A DNA stretch of 64,000 nt from assembly GCF_008119665.1 (NCBI RefSeq), contig NZ_CP043046.1, forward strand, positions 4,650,001 through 4,714,000. The letters are read 5' to 3'. This DNA comes from Pigmentiphaga aceris. Its GTDB lineage: Bacteria > Pseudomonadota > Gammaproteobacteria > Burkholderiales > Burkholderiaceae_B. Every line of letters starts with the position of its first letter. Position 1 is the first letter of the stretch. Shown here piece by piece: positions 10,159-19,252 of this stretch. The notes under the pieces are model-generated. The model saw only the letters and a program-made list of their open reading frames with translations. It had not been told where the DNA came from and did no database searches. Both the position numbers and the translations under genes were made by a program.

Positions 10159-11256
10159 TCAAGAAGCGATGATCCCGCCCCCCAGGCACACATCCCCGTC
10201 ATACAACACCGCCGACTGCCCAGGCGTCACCGCCCACTGCTTCTCCGGGAACGACAGCGAGAAGCCTTCGCCACCCGCGCTCTGCAGTTCACACGGCGCA
10301 TCCTTCTGGCGATAACGGGTCTTCGCACCAAAGGTGCCGGCTGCTGGCGGTTCGCCTGCAATCCAGCTGGGCTGGTCAGCCGCCAACGTGGCGCTTTGCA
10401 GCCACGGGTGGTCATGGCCTTGCACCACGTACAAGGTGTTCTTGGCCATGTCCTTGCGCGCCACATACCAGGCGTCGGCAGTGCCGTCTTCCTGCTGCCG
10501 CCCTTTCACACCACCAATGCCCAGGCCCTTGCGCTGGCCCAAGGTGTAGAACGCCAGGCCCACGTGTTCGCCGACCTTCTTGCCGTCTGGCAGCTTGATC
10601 GGGCCGGGTTTGGTCGGCAGGTATTGGTTCAGGAAGTCACGGAACGGCCGCTCACCGATGAAGCAGATGCCGGTCGAATCTTTCTTGGCCGCGTTCGGCA
10701 GGCCGATCTCGTGCGCAATGCGACGGACTTCGGTCTTTTCGATTTCGCCCAGCGGAAACAACGTGCGTGACAACTGCGCCTGATTCAGACGATGCAGGAA
10801 GTAGCTCTGGTCCTTGCTGGCGTCCACCGCCTTCAGCAATTCGAAGCGGCCGTCAGCCGCTTCGCGTACCCGGGCGTAATGACCGGTGGCGATGCGCTCT
10901 GCGCCCATGCGCATGGCATGGTCCAAGAAAGCCTTGAACTTGATCTCGGCATTGCACAGCACGTCGGGGTTGGGCGTGCGGCCGGCAGAGTATTCGCGCA
11001 GGAATTCCGAGAACACGCGGTCTTTGTATTCGGCTGCGAAGTTGACGGCCTCGATTTCGATGCCGATCAGGTCGGCCACGCTCACTGCATCCAGCAGGTC
11101 TTGCCTGGTGGAGCAGTATTCAGAATCATCGTCGTCTTCCCAGTTTTTCATGAACAGGCCAACGACTTCGTAGCCCTGCTGCTTGAGCAACCATGCGGAA
11201 ACCGACGAGTCGACCCCGCCCGACATGCCGATGACGATGCGACCTTTGCCTGCCAT
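10159..11256 (-). CDS. mnmA: tRNA-specific 2-thiouridylase MnmA
   Basis: The enzyme uses ATP and a sulfur relay to make 2-thiouridine at wobble position 34 of Lys, Glu and Gln tRNAs. The 365-residue protein has the PP-loop GMSGGVDSS near the N-terminus, the catalytic Cys in [11 protein letters not shown], the second Cys in [10 protein letters not shown], and C-terminal beta domains ending in CLGGGIIAS. The start at 11256 ([14 protein letters not shown]) is preferred over an upstream in-frame extension that matches nothing in the family. It lies 61 bases downstream of a NudJ-like Nudix gene on the same strand, an order also seen in enterobacteria (nudJ-mnmA). Confidence 0.95.
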   Translation of the reverse strand: MAGKGRIVIGMSGGVDSSVSAWLLKQQGYEVVGLFMKNWEDDDDSEYCSTRQDLLDAVSVADLIGIEIEAVNFAAEYKDRVFSEFLREYSAGRTPNPDVLCNAEIKFKAFLDHAMRMGAERIATGHYARVREAADGRFELLKAVDASKDQSYFLHRLNQAQLSRTLFPLGEIEKTEVRRIAHEIGLPNAAKKDSTGICFIGERPFRDFLNQYLPTKPGPIKLPDGKKVGEHVGLAFYTLGQRKGLGIGGVKGRQQEDGTADAWYVARKDMAKNTLYVVQGHDHPWLQSATLAADQPSWIAGEPPAAGTFGAKTRYRQKDAPCELQSAGGEGFSLSFPEKQWAVTPGQSAVLYDGDVCLGGGIIAS

Positions 11257-11317
11257 GCTTGAAACCTGATTTGAATCTGGGTGGGAACGGGTGCGGACAC
11301 CCGGCCTGGGAACCGGC

Positions 11318-11815
11318 TTACGCCGGTCCGATTGCGTTGGGATGCGTGTACAGCGCATCCAAAGATATCCACGGCCGACCTGCGTTGCGCGCAGCCAGAT
11401 AGTCATCGACGCATTGCTGCATCAAGGGACTGCGGTGTTCGGCCTGCCTGGCGTGCAGTTCGTCGGCGGAAATCCAGAATGCGCGTCGAATGCCTGTATC
11501 CAGCTTGCGCGTGAGGTCAGGATCGCCCACTTCGCCGACGAAGGCAAAGCGCAGATAAGCGCGATCCGGCTCGCCAGAACGCCCGGCGAATCGGGACATA
11601 TAGATGCCAAGCAAACCCACCGGGCGAAACGCGTGTGCGGTTTCTTCCAGGGTTTCGCGTATGGCGGCGTCAACCAGTGATTCGCCCGGCTCAAGGTGGC
11701 CGGCCGGCTGATTCAGACGCACGCCATCGGGCGTGTCTTCTTCGACGATCAAAAAAGCGCCATCGCGTTCGATGACGGTGGCGACCGTGACTGCGGGCTT
11801 CCAGCGGATATCCAT
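11318..11815 (-). CDS. nudJ: Nudix hydrolase, NudJ-like phosphatase
   Basis: The 165-residue protein begins [19 protein letters not shown] and carries the Nudix box [20 protein letters not shown] (about residues 36-55), with the catalytic RE and EE pairs in place; the usual Gly after EExT is Ala. NudJ-type enzymes hydrolyse nucleoside di/triphosphates and thiamine pyrimidine pyrophosphates. Length, box context and location directly upstream of mnmA support this subgroup. An in-frame upstream start at 11869 is possible but would lengthen the protein beyond the family norm. Confidence 0.85.
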   Translation of the reverse strand: MDIRWKPAVTVATVIERDGAFLIVEEDTPDGVRLNQPAGHLEPGESLVDAAIRETLEETAHAFRPVGLLGIYMSRFAGRSGEPDRAYLRFAFVGEVGDPDLTRKLDTGIRRAFWISADELHARQAEHRSPLMQQCVDDYLAARNAGRPWISLDALYTHPNAIGPA

Positions 11816-11882
11816 GCGGCATTTTAGATCAGTTGCCGTCGAACCCGCTTCACAAGCGACCACAACCAACCGGCCGCGCCAA

Positions 11883-11931
11883 TTCTGGAAATCCGCACAA
11901 CTTTTCTGGCCTGATTCCGAAATCTCGGAAT
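11883..11931. promoter_or_regulatory. Candidate DctD upstream activating sites for dctA
   Basis: Two related elements lie 110-160 bases before the predicted start of transcription. The first (11883-11900) contains GGAAATCCGCACAA, which from memory matches one half of the rhizobial DctD site. The second is a perfect palindrome, ATTCCGA-AATC-TCGGAAT (11914-11931). Tandem upstream palindromes are expected for a sigma-54 activator such as DctD, which is encoded two genes downstream. Confidence 0.6.
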
Positions 11932-12014
11932 TCTGCGTTTAGCCAGTCGTAAGTTTCAAAGAAAATCCATATAAATCAATAACTTAACCATCAAGGGAAA
12001 ACCCTATAAACAAT

Positions 12015-12030
12015 TGGCATAGGCATTGCA
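12015..12030 (+). promoter_or_regulatory. Sigma-54 (-24/-12) promoter of dctA
   Basis: TGGCATA (12015-12021) and TTGCA (12026-12030) give GG-N10-GC spacing (GG at 12016-12017, GC at 12028-12029). Transcription should begin near 12041, leaving a 30-base leader with a GGAGG ribosome site before dctA. Confidence 0.75.
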
Positions 12031-12070
12031 TAAACGGATACAAGTCAAACCCTATCCGGAGGCACGTCAG

Positions 12071-13453
12071 ATGCCCGCACAATCCACCAGTGGCGCTCAC
12101 CCCACCGCTGAAAGCCCCAAAAAGCGCGGCTGGTTCCCCAGCCTGTACGTCCAGGTCATCATCGCGATTGTGGTCGGCATTTTGCTCGGTCACTTCTACC
12201 CCGACGCGGGCGTTGCGATGCAACCCTTCGGCACCGGCTTCATCAAGCTGATCAAGATGATCATCGCCCCAATCATCTTCTGCACGGTGGTGATCGGTAT
12301 CGCCGGTATGGAAGACATGAAGAAGGTCGGCAAGACCGGCGGCTACGCGCTGCTGTACTTCGAGATCGTCAGCACCATTGCGCTGATCGTCGGCCTGGTC
12401 GTGATCAACGTCGTGCAGCCGGGTACCGGTATGCATATTGATCCGGCTACGCTCAATACCAAGGATGTTGCCAACTACATCAAGCCCGGTCAGATGCAGT
12501 CGACCACCGAATTCGTGATGAATGTCATCCCGAACACGGTCTTCGATGCCTTCGCCAAGGGTGAGATCCTGCAGGTGCTGTTCTTCGCCGTGCTGTTCGG
12601 TTTTGCGCTGCACCGCTTCGGCGGCCGTGGTTCGGTGGTGTTCGAGTTCATCGAGAAAAGCTCGCACGTGCTGTTCGGCATCGTCGGCATCATCATGAAG
12701 GTGGCTCCGATCGGTGCCTTCGGTGCCATGGCCTTCACCATTGGCAAGTACGGCGTGGCCTCGCTGACTTCGCTGGCCAGCCTGATGGCAACCTTCTACA
12801 TCACCTGCGTGCTGTTTGTATTCGTGGTGCTTGGGGCGATTGCGCGGTACCACGGCTTCAGCATCGTGAAGTTCATCAAGTACATCCGTGAAGAACTGCT
12901 GATCGTGCTGGGTACCTCGTCGTCGGAATCGGCGCTGCCGCGCATGATCGCCAAGATGGAAAAGCTGGGTGCCAAGAAGTCGACCGTGGGCCTGGTGATT
13001 CCGACCGGTTACTCATTCAACCTGGACGGCACTGCGATCTACCTGACCATGGCGGCCGTGTTCATCGCGCAGGCAACCGATACGCACATGACCTGGGGTC
13101 AGCAACTGACCTTGCTGGCCGTGCTGCTGCTGACCTCAAAGGGTGCAGCGGGCGTGACCGGCAGCGGTTTCATCGTGCTGGCGGCAACGCTGTCCACCGT
13201 GGGTCACGTGCCGGTTGCCGGCATCGCGCTGATCCTGGGCATCGACCGCTTCATGTCGGAAGCCCGTGCATTGACCAACCTGGTCGGCAACGGCGTGGCC
13301 ACCATCGTGGTCGCCAAGTGGTGCGGTGAGCTGGATACCGACAAGCTTGATCGGGAACTGGCAGCCGGCCCGAACGTGCTGCCTGACGAAGCCATCGTCG
13401 ATACCCCCGATCGTCCGATCGACACCTCGGCCCCCATCGCCACGGCACGCTGA
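12071..13453 (+). CDS. dctA: C4-dicarboxylate:cation symporter DctA
   Basis: This inner-membrane DAACS-family transporter takes up succinate, fumarate and malate. The 460 residues begin with a short hydrophilic leader, then [20 protein letters not shown] and further hydrophobic segments. The family serine-rich motif [13 protein letters not shown] and [16 protein letters not shown] are present. Start 12071 is fixed by GGAGG (12058-12062) eight bases upstream. It is followed after nine bases by dctB and then dctD. The sigma-54 promoter and palindromes upstream indicate activation by phosphorylated DctD when dicarboxylates are present. Confidence 0.95.
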   Translation: MPAQSTSGAHPTAESPKKRGWFPSLYVQVIIAIVVGILLGHFYPDAGVAMQPFGTGFIKLIKMIIAPIIFCTVVIGIAGMEDMKKVGKTGGYALLYFEIVSTIALIVGLVVINVVQPGTGMHIDPATLNTKDVANYIKPGQMQSTTEFVMNVIPNTVFDAFAKGEILQVLFFAVLFGFALHRFGGRGSVVFEFIEKSSHVLFGIVGIIMKVAPIGAFGAMAFTIGKYGVASLTSLASLMATFYITCVLFVFVVLGAIARYHGFSIVKFIKYIREELLIVLGTSSSESALPRMIAKMEKLGAKKSTVGLVIPTGYSFNLDGTAIYLTMAAVFIAQATDTHMTWGQQLTLLAVLLLTSKGAAGVTGSGFIVLAATLSTVGHVPVAGIALILGIDRFMSEARALTNLVGNGVATIVVAKWCGELDTDKLDRELAAGPNVLPDEAIVDTPDRPIDTSAPIATAR

Positions 13454-13462
13454 AGCACTGCG

Positions 13463-15406
13463 ATGTCCACGTCTGATACAGTGGGTCGCCCCGAACGCGG
13501 GGCGGCTTTACCCCCCTCAGACGTGGCGCTACTCGCAGACATGCAGCATTCCTCCCCGGCCAAGCGCCGGCAGCGCCTCTTGCGCCTGCTGGCCGCCATC
13601 CCCCTGCTGGCCCTTGCGGCCTGGGCCGGTGGCGAATGGACCTGGCGCATCCAGCTTGACCAATTGATCGGTCAACAGGCGCAGGAACTCCGCACGCAAT
13701 CCATGCGGTTGCACGAAGTCATCGACCGCTACGCCAACGCTGCTGGCGTGGCGGCATTGCACCCTGCCATCCAGGACGTGCTCAAATTCCCCAATGACCC
13801 GGTGCGTGTCGATCGCGCCAATCGTTATCTGCAGGAATTCAGCCGACGCCTGGATACCGATGTGGTCTACGTGCTGAACGAAGCGGGTGTCGGCATTGCC
13901 GCCAGCAATTGGGACAGCCCCACGACCTTCGTTGGCATCGACCTGTCCTACCGCCCCTACTTCAAGGAAGCCTTGGGACGCGGACATGGGCAGTTCTGGG
14001 GAATCGGTACGACCAGCAATCGCCCCGGCTACTTCTTTGCTGAAGCCATGCCCGCCGAATCACCTGCAGGCGTCGTGGTGGTGAAGCTGGAACTGGCGCG
14101 TATTTCTGCGCGTTGGCAACCGCCCGCCAATCACACGGTGGCGATTGACGATCTCGGTGTGGTCTTGCTCAGCTCGACCCCCGACTGGCAATACCGACCA
14201 CTGAAACCCCTGCCCCCCGATGTGCTGGCGCGCTTTCGCAGCACACGCCAATACGAGGGGCAACGCCTGGACCCGATTGGCGTGCAACTGAAACGCCAAC
14301 TGACGCCAGGTACGTCGCTGGTCACCCTGGGCACCAGAGAGGAATCCAGCCGGGCCGAACCCATGCTGATGAAGCAGGCCCCGGTCGGCCAGTTCGGCTG
14401 GCAGGTGGTGAGCTTCACCGACCTGTCGGGGGTGCGTCTGGTGGTGATGTTGGCCCGTGTGCTGAGCGTGCTGGCTACCGCACTGTCCTTGCTGGCCATT
14501 CTGTTGATCATCCAGCGACGCCGCGCCCGCAAGCAGGAACGTACTGCGCGTGATGCGCTGCTGCGCGCCAAGCGCGAGCTGGAAGACAAGGTGCGCGAGC
14601 GCACCCACGAATTGATGAGCGCCAATGCCAGGCTGCGTGATGAAGTCAGCGAACGCGCACGCACCGCCGATGCCTTGCGCGCCACACAGGACGAGTTGGT
14701 GCACGCCGGCAAACTGGCGGTGCTGGGCCAGATGGCGGCCGGCATCACCCATGAATTGAATCAACCGCTGGCGGCCTTGCGTGCGCTGTCGGAAAACACC
14801 CAGCTGCTGCTTGAACGCGACATGCGCGACGATGCGCTGGACACGGTGGCACGCATGGCGGGCCTGGTTGAACGCATGGCCGGTATCACAGGCCAGTTGC
14901 GCCTGTTTGCACGCAAGGGAACGGTGTCGCTGGAAGCCGCATCGGTCGCTCCCATGCTGGACAGCACCAGCCTGCTGCTCGATGCACGGATTCGCGCCCG
15001 TGACATCGTGGTGGTGGAACATGGCGTGTCAGGCGTGGCGATTCTGTGCGATCCCAGTCGTATGGAGCAGGTATTCGTCAATCTGCTGTCGAACGCCATC
15101 GACGCATTGGCGGGCGTCGTCGCGCCGCGCATCGATATCGTCGTCACCAGCAACGGCAACCGCGTGCGGATTGCCATCTGCGACAACGGCCCGGGCGTGC
15201 CTGACGACATCATGCCGCGCGTTTTCGACCCGTTTGTCACTGCCAAAGTGGCGGGTGCCGGGCTTGGACTGGGCCTGACCATTTCTCAAAAAATCCTGCG
15301 CGATATCGGCGGTTCGCTGTACGCGCGCAATCTGCCGGACGGCGGTGCCGAATTCACGGTCGACGTCCCGGCCGCTACGCCACAAACGGAAAGCTTGCAT
15401 GCATGA
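13463..15406 (+). CDS. dctB: C4-dicarboxylate sensor histidine kinase DctB
   Basis: The 647-residue membrane kinase has two transmembrane segments (about 37-58 and 325-350) that flank a periplasmic double-PAS sensor (about 60-320). A coiled coil follows (about 355-405, KRELEDKVRERTHELMSANA), then the dimerisation/phosphoacceptor helix with His430 in GITHELNQPLAALRAL, and an ATPase domain with NLLSNAIDAL, DNGPGVP and GLGLGLTISQKI boxes. It should phosphorylate DctD on sensing dicarboxylates, probably together with DctA. It ends eight bases inside the dctD start, indicating translational coupling. Confidence 0.93.
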   Translation: MSTSDTVGRPERGAALPPSDVALLADMQHSSPAKRRQRLLRLLAAIPLLALAAWAGGEWTWRIQLDQLIGQQAQELRTQSMRLHEVIDRYANAAGVAALHPAIQDVLKFPNDPVRVDRANRYLQEFSRRLDTDVVYVLNEAGVGIAASNWDSPTTFVGIDLSYRPYFKEALGRGHGQFWGIGTTSNRPGYFFAEAMPAESPAGVVVVKLELARISARWQPPANHTVAIDDLGVVLLSSTPDWQYRPLKPLPPDVLARFRSTRQYEGQRLDPIGVQLKRQLTPGTSLVTLGTREESSRAEPMLMKQAPVGQFGWQVVSFTDLSGVRLVVMLARVLSVLATALSLLAILLIIQRRRARKQERTARDALLRAKRELEDKVRERTHELMSANARLRDEVSERARTADALRATQDELVHAGKLAVLGQMAAGITHELNQPLAALRALSENTQLLLERDMRDDALDTVARMAGLVERMAGITGQLRLFARKGTVSLEAASVAPMLDSTSLLLDARIRARDIVVVEHGVSGVAILCDPSRMEQVFVNLLSNAIDALAGVVAPRIDIVVTSNGNRVRIAICDNGPGVPDDIMPRVFDPFVTAKVAGAGLGLGLTISQKILRDIGGSLYARNLPDGGAEFTVDVPAATPQTESLHA

Positions 15407-16772
15407 CGACCTCACCGTATTGCTCGTCGACGACGACGAAGCCGTGCGTTTCGCCTGTGCCCAGGCCCTGCGCCTGCAGGGCTTGAAGGTCGAGCCCCAT
15501 GACTCGGGCGAGTCGGCGCGTGCACGCTTGCGCGCCGGTTTCCCCGGCATTGTCGTCACCGATGTCCGCATGCCCGGCATGTCTGGCCTGGCCTTGATGG
15601 AAGCGGCGCTGGCCATCGACGACAAGTTGCCGGTCATTCTGGTGACCGGTCATGGCGACGTGGCGATGGCCGTGCAAGCCATGCGTGCCGGTGCCTACGA
15701 CTTCATCGAAAAACCGCTGTCCACCGCCGACCTGCACCGCGCCGTGCTGCGCGCACTGGAAAAACGCGCGCTGACGCTGGAAGTCGACAGCCTGCGCAAG
15801 CGTTTCGAGACCGAACGCGATATTTCCAGCCGCCTGATCGGCAGATCACCGCAGATGGAAGCCTTGCGCCAGACCATTATGCACATTGCCGACGCCGCCC
15901 CTGACGTGCTGATCATCGGGGAAACCGGTAGCGGCAAGGAAATGGTGGGGCGATGCCTGCATGATTTCTCATCGCGCAACAAAGGTCGTTTTGTACCGGT
16001 GAACTGCGGGGCCATCCCGGAGCCGCTGTTTGAAAGCGAGATGTTCGGCCATGAGTCGGGCGCGTTCACCGGGGCCGTGAAACAGCGCATCGGCCGGCTG
16101 GAACATGCCGCCGGTGGCACCTTGTTCCTGGACGAAATCGAGTCCATGCCGCTCAACCTTCAGGTGAAATTCCTGCGCGCCTTGCAGGAACGCCAGATCG
16201 AGCGTCTGGGTTCCAACGATGTGGTGCCAGTCGAACTGCGGGTGATCGCCACCACCAAGGACGACCTGCTGCTGGCCGCACGCGACCAGAAATTCCGCAG
16301 TGACCTGTACTACCGCCTGAGCATCGTGGTGCTGGAAATTCCGCCGCTGCGCGAGCGACGTGAAGACATTGCGCTGCTGTTCGAACACTTCATTCTGCAC
16401 GCCGCAGAGCAGTACCGCAGGCCAGCGCCACTGGTGCCGGAAGCCTTGATGCGTCGCCTGACCGCCTACGACTGGCCGGGCAATGTCCGGGAACTGCGCA
16501 ACGTGGCAGATCGCTTTGTGTTGGGCGTGTTGTCGGCCCCGTTCCTTTCTGAAGCCTCTGCCCCGGCCGCCGACACGACTCAATCACTGAGCGACTTGGT
16601 CAACGATTTCGAACGCCAGGTGATCGTCGATGCGCTCGCGCGTCATGACCAGAATGTGGCAGCCGCTGGTACCGCATTGGGCCTGCCCCGAAAGACGCTG
16701 TACGACAAGATGCGTCGTTATGGGTTGTCGCGCCGCAGCAGCGAGACAGAACTTGGCGGCACAGCAGATTGA
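15399..16772 (+). CDS. dctD: Sigma-54-dependent response regulator DctD
   Basis: The 457-residue protein has a receiver domain (Asp55 in VVTDVRMPG; about 1-125), an AAA+ sigma-54-interaction domain (Walker A GETGSGKE, sigma-54 loop ESGAFTGAV, arginine fingers in the LYYRLS/LRERRED region; about 145-380) and a Fis-type helix-turn-helix (NVAAAGTALGLPRKTLYDKM). It activates the sigma-54 holoenzyme at dctA. ATG 15399 overlaps the dctB stop by eight bases; an earlier in-frame ATG at 15345 lies inside dctB and is unlikely. A strong terminator follows. Confidence 0.95.
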   Translation: MHDDLTVLLVDDDEAVRFACAQALRLQGLKVEPHDSGESARARLRAGFPGIVVTDVRMPGMSGLALMEAALAIDDKLPVILVTGHGDVAMAVQAMRAGAYDFIEKPLSTADLHRAVLRALEKRALTLEVDSLRKRFETERDISSRLIGRSPQMEALRQTIMHIADAAPDVLIIGETGSGKEMVGRCLHDFSSRNKGRFVPVNCGAIPEPLFESEMFGHESGAFTGAVKQRIGRLEHAAGGTLFLDEIESMPLNLQVKFLRALQERQIERLGSNDVVPVELRVIATTKDDLLLAARDQKFRSDLYYRLSIVVLEIPPLRERREDIALLFEHFILHAAEQYRRPAPLVPEALMRRLTAYDWPGNVRELRNVADRFVLGVLSAPFLSEASAPAADTTQSLSDLVNDFERQVIVDALARHDQNVAAAGTALGLPRKTLYDKMRRYGLSRRSSETELGGTAD

Positions 16773-16807
16773 TGAGATCCCGCGCGAGCGATGGGTGGGT
16801 GAAATAA

Positions 16808-16848
16808 GGCTGATACGGTGCATCCAACCGTATCAGCCCTTTTCTTTT
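16808..16848. terminator. Rho-independent terminator shared by dctD and glcF
   Basis: A perfect 12-base-pair stem, GGCTGATACGGT (16808-16819) with ACCGTATCAGCC (16827-16838), closes a seven-base loop and is followed by CTTTTCTTTT on the plus strand. The minus strand has only a short T-rich run (TTATTTC), but the hairpin sits between two convergent genes and may serve both. Confidence 0.9.
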
Positions 16849-16874
16849 GCGGGTCCGTTTTCAGGCTGTCAAGG

Positions 16875-18104
16875 TCAGGCAGCTAACAAGGCTGCATCCA
16901 GCGCCTCGACCCAATGCCGCACTGGAATGTCAGTGCCGCCTTGCAGATGCACCAGACACCCGATGTTGGATGACAGGATCATCTCCGGCCGCACCTGCGA
17001 GATGTGGCCCAGCTTGCGATCACGCAAGGTCTTCGACAGCGTTGGCTGCAAGACTGAATAGGTACCCGCCGACCCGCAACACAGATGCGCCTCGGTGAAG
17101 GGCTGCAAGTGGAAACCAAGGTCCCGCAGCAGCTTCTCGGTTACCGGACGCAGCGCCTGCCAGTGCTGCAAGGTGCACGGCGGATGAAACGCGACGCGCT
17201 CGGCAGGCAAGGTGCCGATGCGGGCACGCAGTTCCGCCACATGCGGTGCCAGCAGTTCTGCGATGTCACGCACATGGTCCGACACCAGACGTGCGCGTTC
17301 AGCGTATTCCGGGTCGGCACGCAGGTGGTGGCCGTACTCACGCACCGTGGCACCACAGCCCGACGCGTTCATCACAATGGCTTCCACCTCGCCACGTTCG
17401 ATCATCGGTGCCCACGCATCGATATTGGCGCGCATCTGCGCCAAGCCCCCCGCCTGGTCGTCCAAGTGAAACTTGACTGCGCCACAGCAACCCGAGCCAC
17501 GCGCAACCTGGGTACTCATGCCGACGGCATCAAGCAGGCGGATGGTTGCGGCGTCGATGGCGGGAATCATCGACGGCTGTGTGCAGCCCGCCAGGATCAA
17601 TATCTGGCGTGGATGCTCGTTGCGCGGCCGCAGGCCGGCTGCACGACGGCGCGGCACCTTGTTTTTCACCGCCTTGGGCAGCAGCGGATGCAGCATCTGA
17701 CCAGCCCGCATGGCCACGCCGAACAAGGGCGAATTCAGCCCCTTGCCCAGCACATCGCGTTGCAATTGTTGGGCGGGCGGACGCTGCACCTGGGCATCCA
17801 CTACACGCCGGCCGATATCGACCAGGTGGCCATACTGCACCCCGGACGGACAGGTGGTTTCGCAGTTGCGGCAGGTCAGGCAGCGATCCAGGTGGGTCTG
17901 GGTTTCCACCGTGGCAGGCTTGCCTTCCAGCACCTGTTTGATCAGATAGATGCGACCACGCGGGCTGTCGCGCTCATCGCCCAGTATCTGATAGGTGGGA
18001 CAGGTGGCCAGGCAGAATCCGCAGTGCACACAGCGACGCAGAATGTCCTGCGCCTCCAGGCCGTCGGCAGTGTCTTTGAACTCGTCGGCAAGATGGGTTT
18101 GCAT
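16875..18104 (-). CDS. glcF: Glycolate oxidase iron-sulfur subunit GlcF
   Basis: The 409-residue protein carries two 4Fe-4S ferredoxin motifs (CVHCGFCLATCP and CLTCRNCETTCPSG, about 25-90) and two CCG domains with GSGCCGAVKFH and EAHLCCGSAGTYS. It passes electrons from the GlcD/GlcE flavin subunits to the respiratory quinone pool during glycolate-to-glyoxylate oxidation. It starts six bases after the glcE stop and is last in the glcDEF operon, facing dctD across a shared terminator. Confidence 0.95.
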   Translation of the reverse strand: MQTHLADEFKDTADGLEAQDILRRCVHCGFCLATCPTYQILGDERDSPRGRIYLIKQVLEGKPATVETQTHLDRCLTCRNCETTCPSGVQYGHLVDIGRRVVDAQVQRPPAQQLQRDVLGKGLNSPLFGVAMRAGQMLHPLLPKAVKNKVPRRRAAGLRPRNEHPRQILILAGCTQPSMIPAIDAATIRLLDAVGMSTQVARGSGCCGAVKFHLDDQAGGLAQMRANIDAWAPMIERGEVEAIVMNASGCGATVREYGHHLRADPEYAERARLVSDHVRDIAELLAPHVAELRARIGTLPAERVAFHPPCTLQHWQALRPVTEKLLRDLGFHLQPFTEAHLCCGSAGTYSVLQPTLSKTLRDRKLGHISQVRPEMILSSNIGCLVHLQGGTDIPVRHWVEALDAALLAA

Positions 18105-18110
18105 GGTCGC

Positions 18111-19193
18111 TCAAAGGTAGGAATACATGCGGCCGGGGTTGAAAATCCCCTGCGGATCGAACTCGCTTTTCAGACGGCGATGAATGCCTTCCACCACCGG
18201 ATCAAGCGGGTGGAATACCCCCACGCGACGTGCTTCGTCGATCGATTCGGGCCGGAACAAGGTGGCGTGGCCGCCCAATGCAGCGGCAGCGCTGCGCACT
18301 GCCTCGGCAGGTTGCGTGGTCGATACCCAGCGCTGCCCGCCGTTCCATTCGATGACGGTATCGCCCAATGCCAGCGGCGGCGTGACAGGCGGCACCGACA
18401 CGCGCCACAGGGGGCGAGCGGCAAAGAACGGCAGGGTCTGTTCACGCAGGGATTGCCACCATGCGTCGGCTTCAGCAGCAGGCACCACGTCACCGCCCAG
18501 GCGCGCGCGCCCGGAATCCACCGCGCTGGGTGAGCCAGACAGACGAATGCGCAGCTCACCGCCGCCGTCTGCCGCCACCCAGGAACTGGCCGTGATCGGC
18601 AGCGGTTGCGCGCCCCATGCGGCCAGACGTTCGATGGCGGCGGCTTCGAGCATGGCGTAACGCAAGGTCAATTCGCGTTCGGGCCGGGGCAAGACCTTTA
18701 CCGATACTTCGAGCATCACGCCCAGCATGCCCAAGGACCCCGTCAATATCCGCGACACGTCATACCCCGCCACGTTCTTCATGACCTCGCCGCCGAAGGT
18801 CAGCATCCGACCGTGTGCATCCAGCAGCTTCACGCCCAATACGAAGTCTCGCGCTGACCCTGCTGCTGCCCGCCTGGGACCGGACAAGCCAGTGGCAATA
18901 CAGCCGCCCAGCGTCGCACCAGGGCCGAAGTGCGGAGGTTCGAACGCCAGCATCTGGCCGTTTTCAGCCAGCAGTGACTCCAGTTCGACCAGCGTGGTGC
19001 CAGCGCGAGCTGTCACCACCAATTCGGTTGGTTCGTAACTCACGATGCCCGCGTACTGACTCATGTCCAGCGCGGTGCCAGTGCCTTTCATGCCCAGAAA
19101 GTCTTTGGTGCCGCCACCGTGAATGGACACAGGTTTGCCGCTTGCCTGCGCAAGAATCACCCGCGCGCGAAGGTCGGACAGCAAGGAATCCAT
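18111..19193 (-). CDS. glcE: Glycolate oxidase FAD-binding subunit GlcE
   Basis: The 360-residue protein has a PCMH-type FAD-binding domain: PVSIHGGGTKDFLG near residue 21 is the pyrophosphate loop, and GPGATLGGCIATGLSGPRRA and VMKNVAGYDVSRILTGSLG follow. It is shorter than GlcD, as usual for GlcE. ATG 19193 is preferred; an in-frame start at 19256 would overlap the glcD stop and has no family support. It sits between glcD and glcF on one strand. Confidence 0.93.
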   Translation of the reverse strand: MDSLLSDLRARVILAQASGKPVSIHGGGTKDFLGMKGTGTALDMSQYAGIVSYEPTELVVTARAGTTLVELESLLAENGQMLAFEPPHFGPGATLGGCIATGLSGPRRAAAGSARDFVLGVKLLDAHGRMLTFGGEVMKNVAGYDVSRILTGSLGMLGVMLEVSVKVLPRPERELTLRYAMLEAAAIERLAAWGAQPLPITASSWVAADGGGELRIRLSGSPSAVDSGRARLGGDVVPAAEADAWWQSLREQTLPFFAARPLWRVSVPPVTPPLALGDTVIEWNGGQRWVSTTQPAEAVRSAAAALGGHATLFRPESIDEARRVGVFHPLDPVVEGIHRRLKSEFDPQGIFNPGRMYSYL

Positions 19194-19252
19194 GAGTACA
19201 GGGTCTTCTTGTAGGGAGGGGTCGGATGGCGGATTGGGGAAAGATGGTGAGA

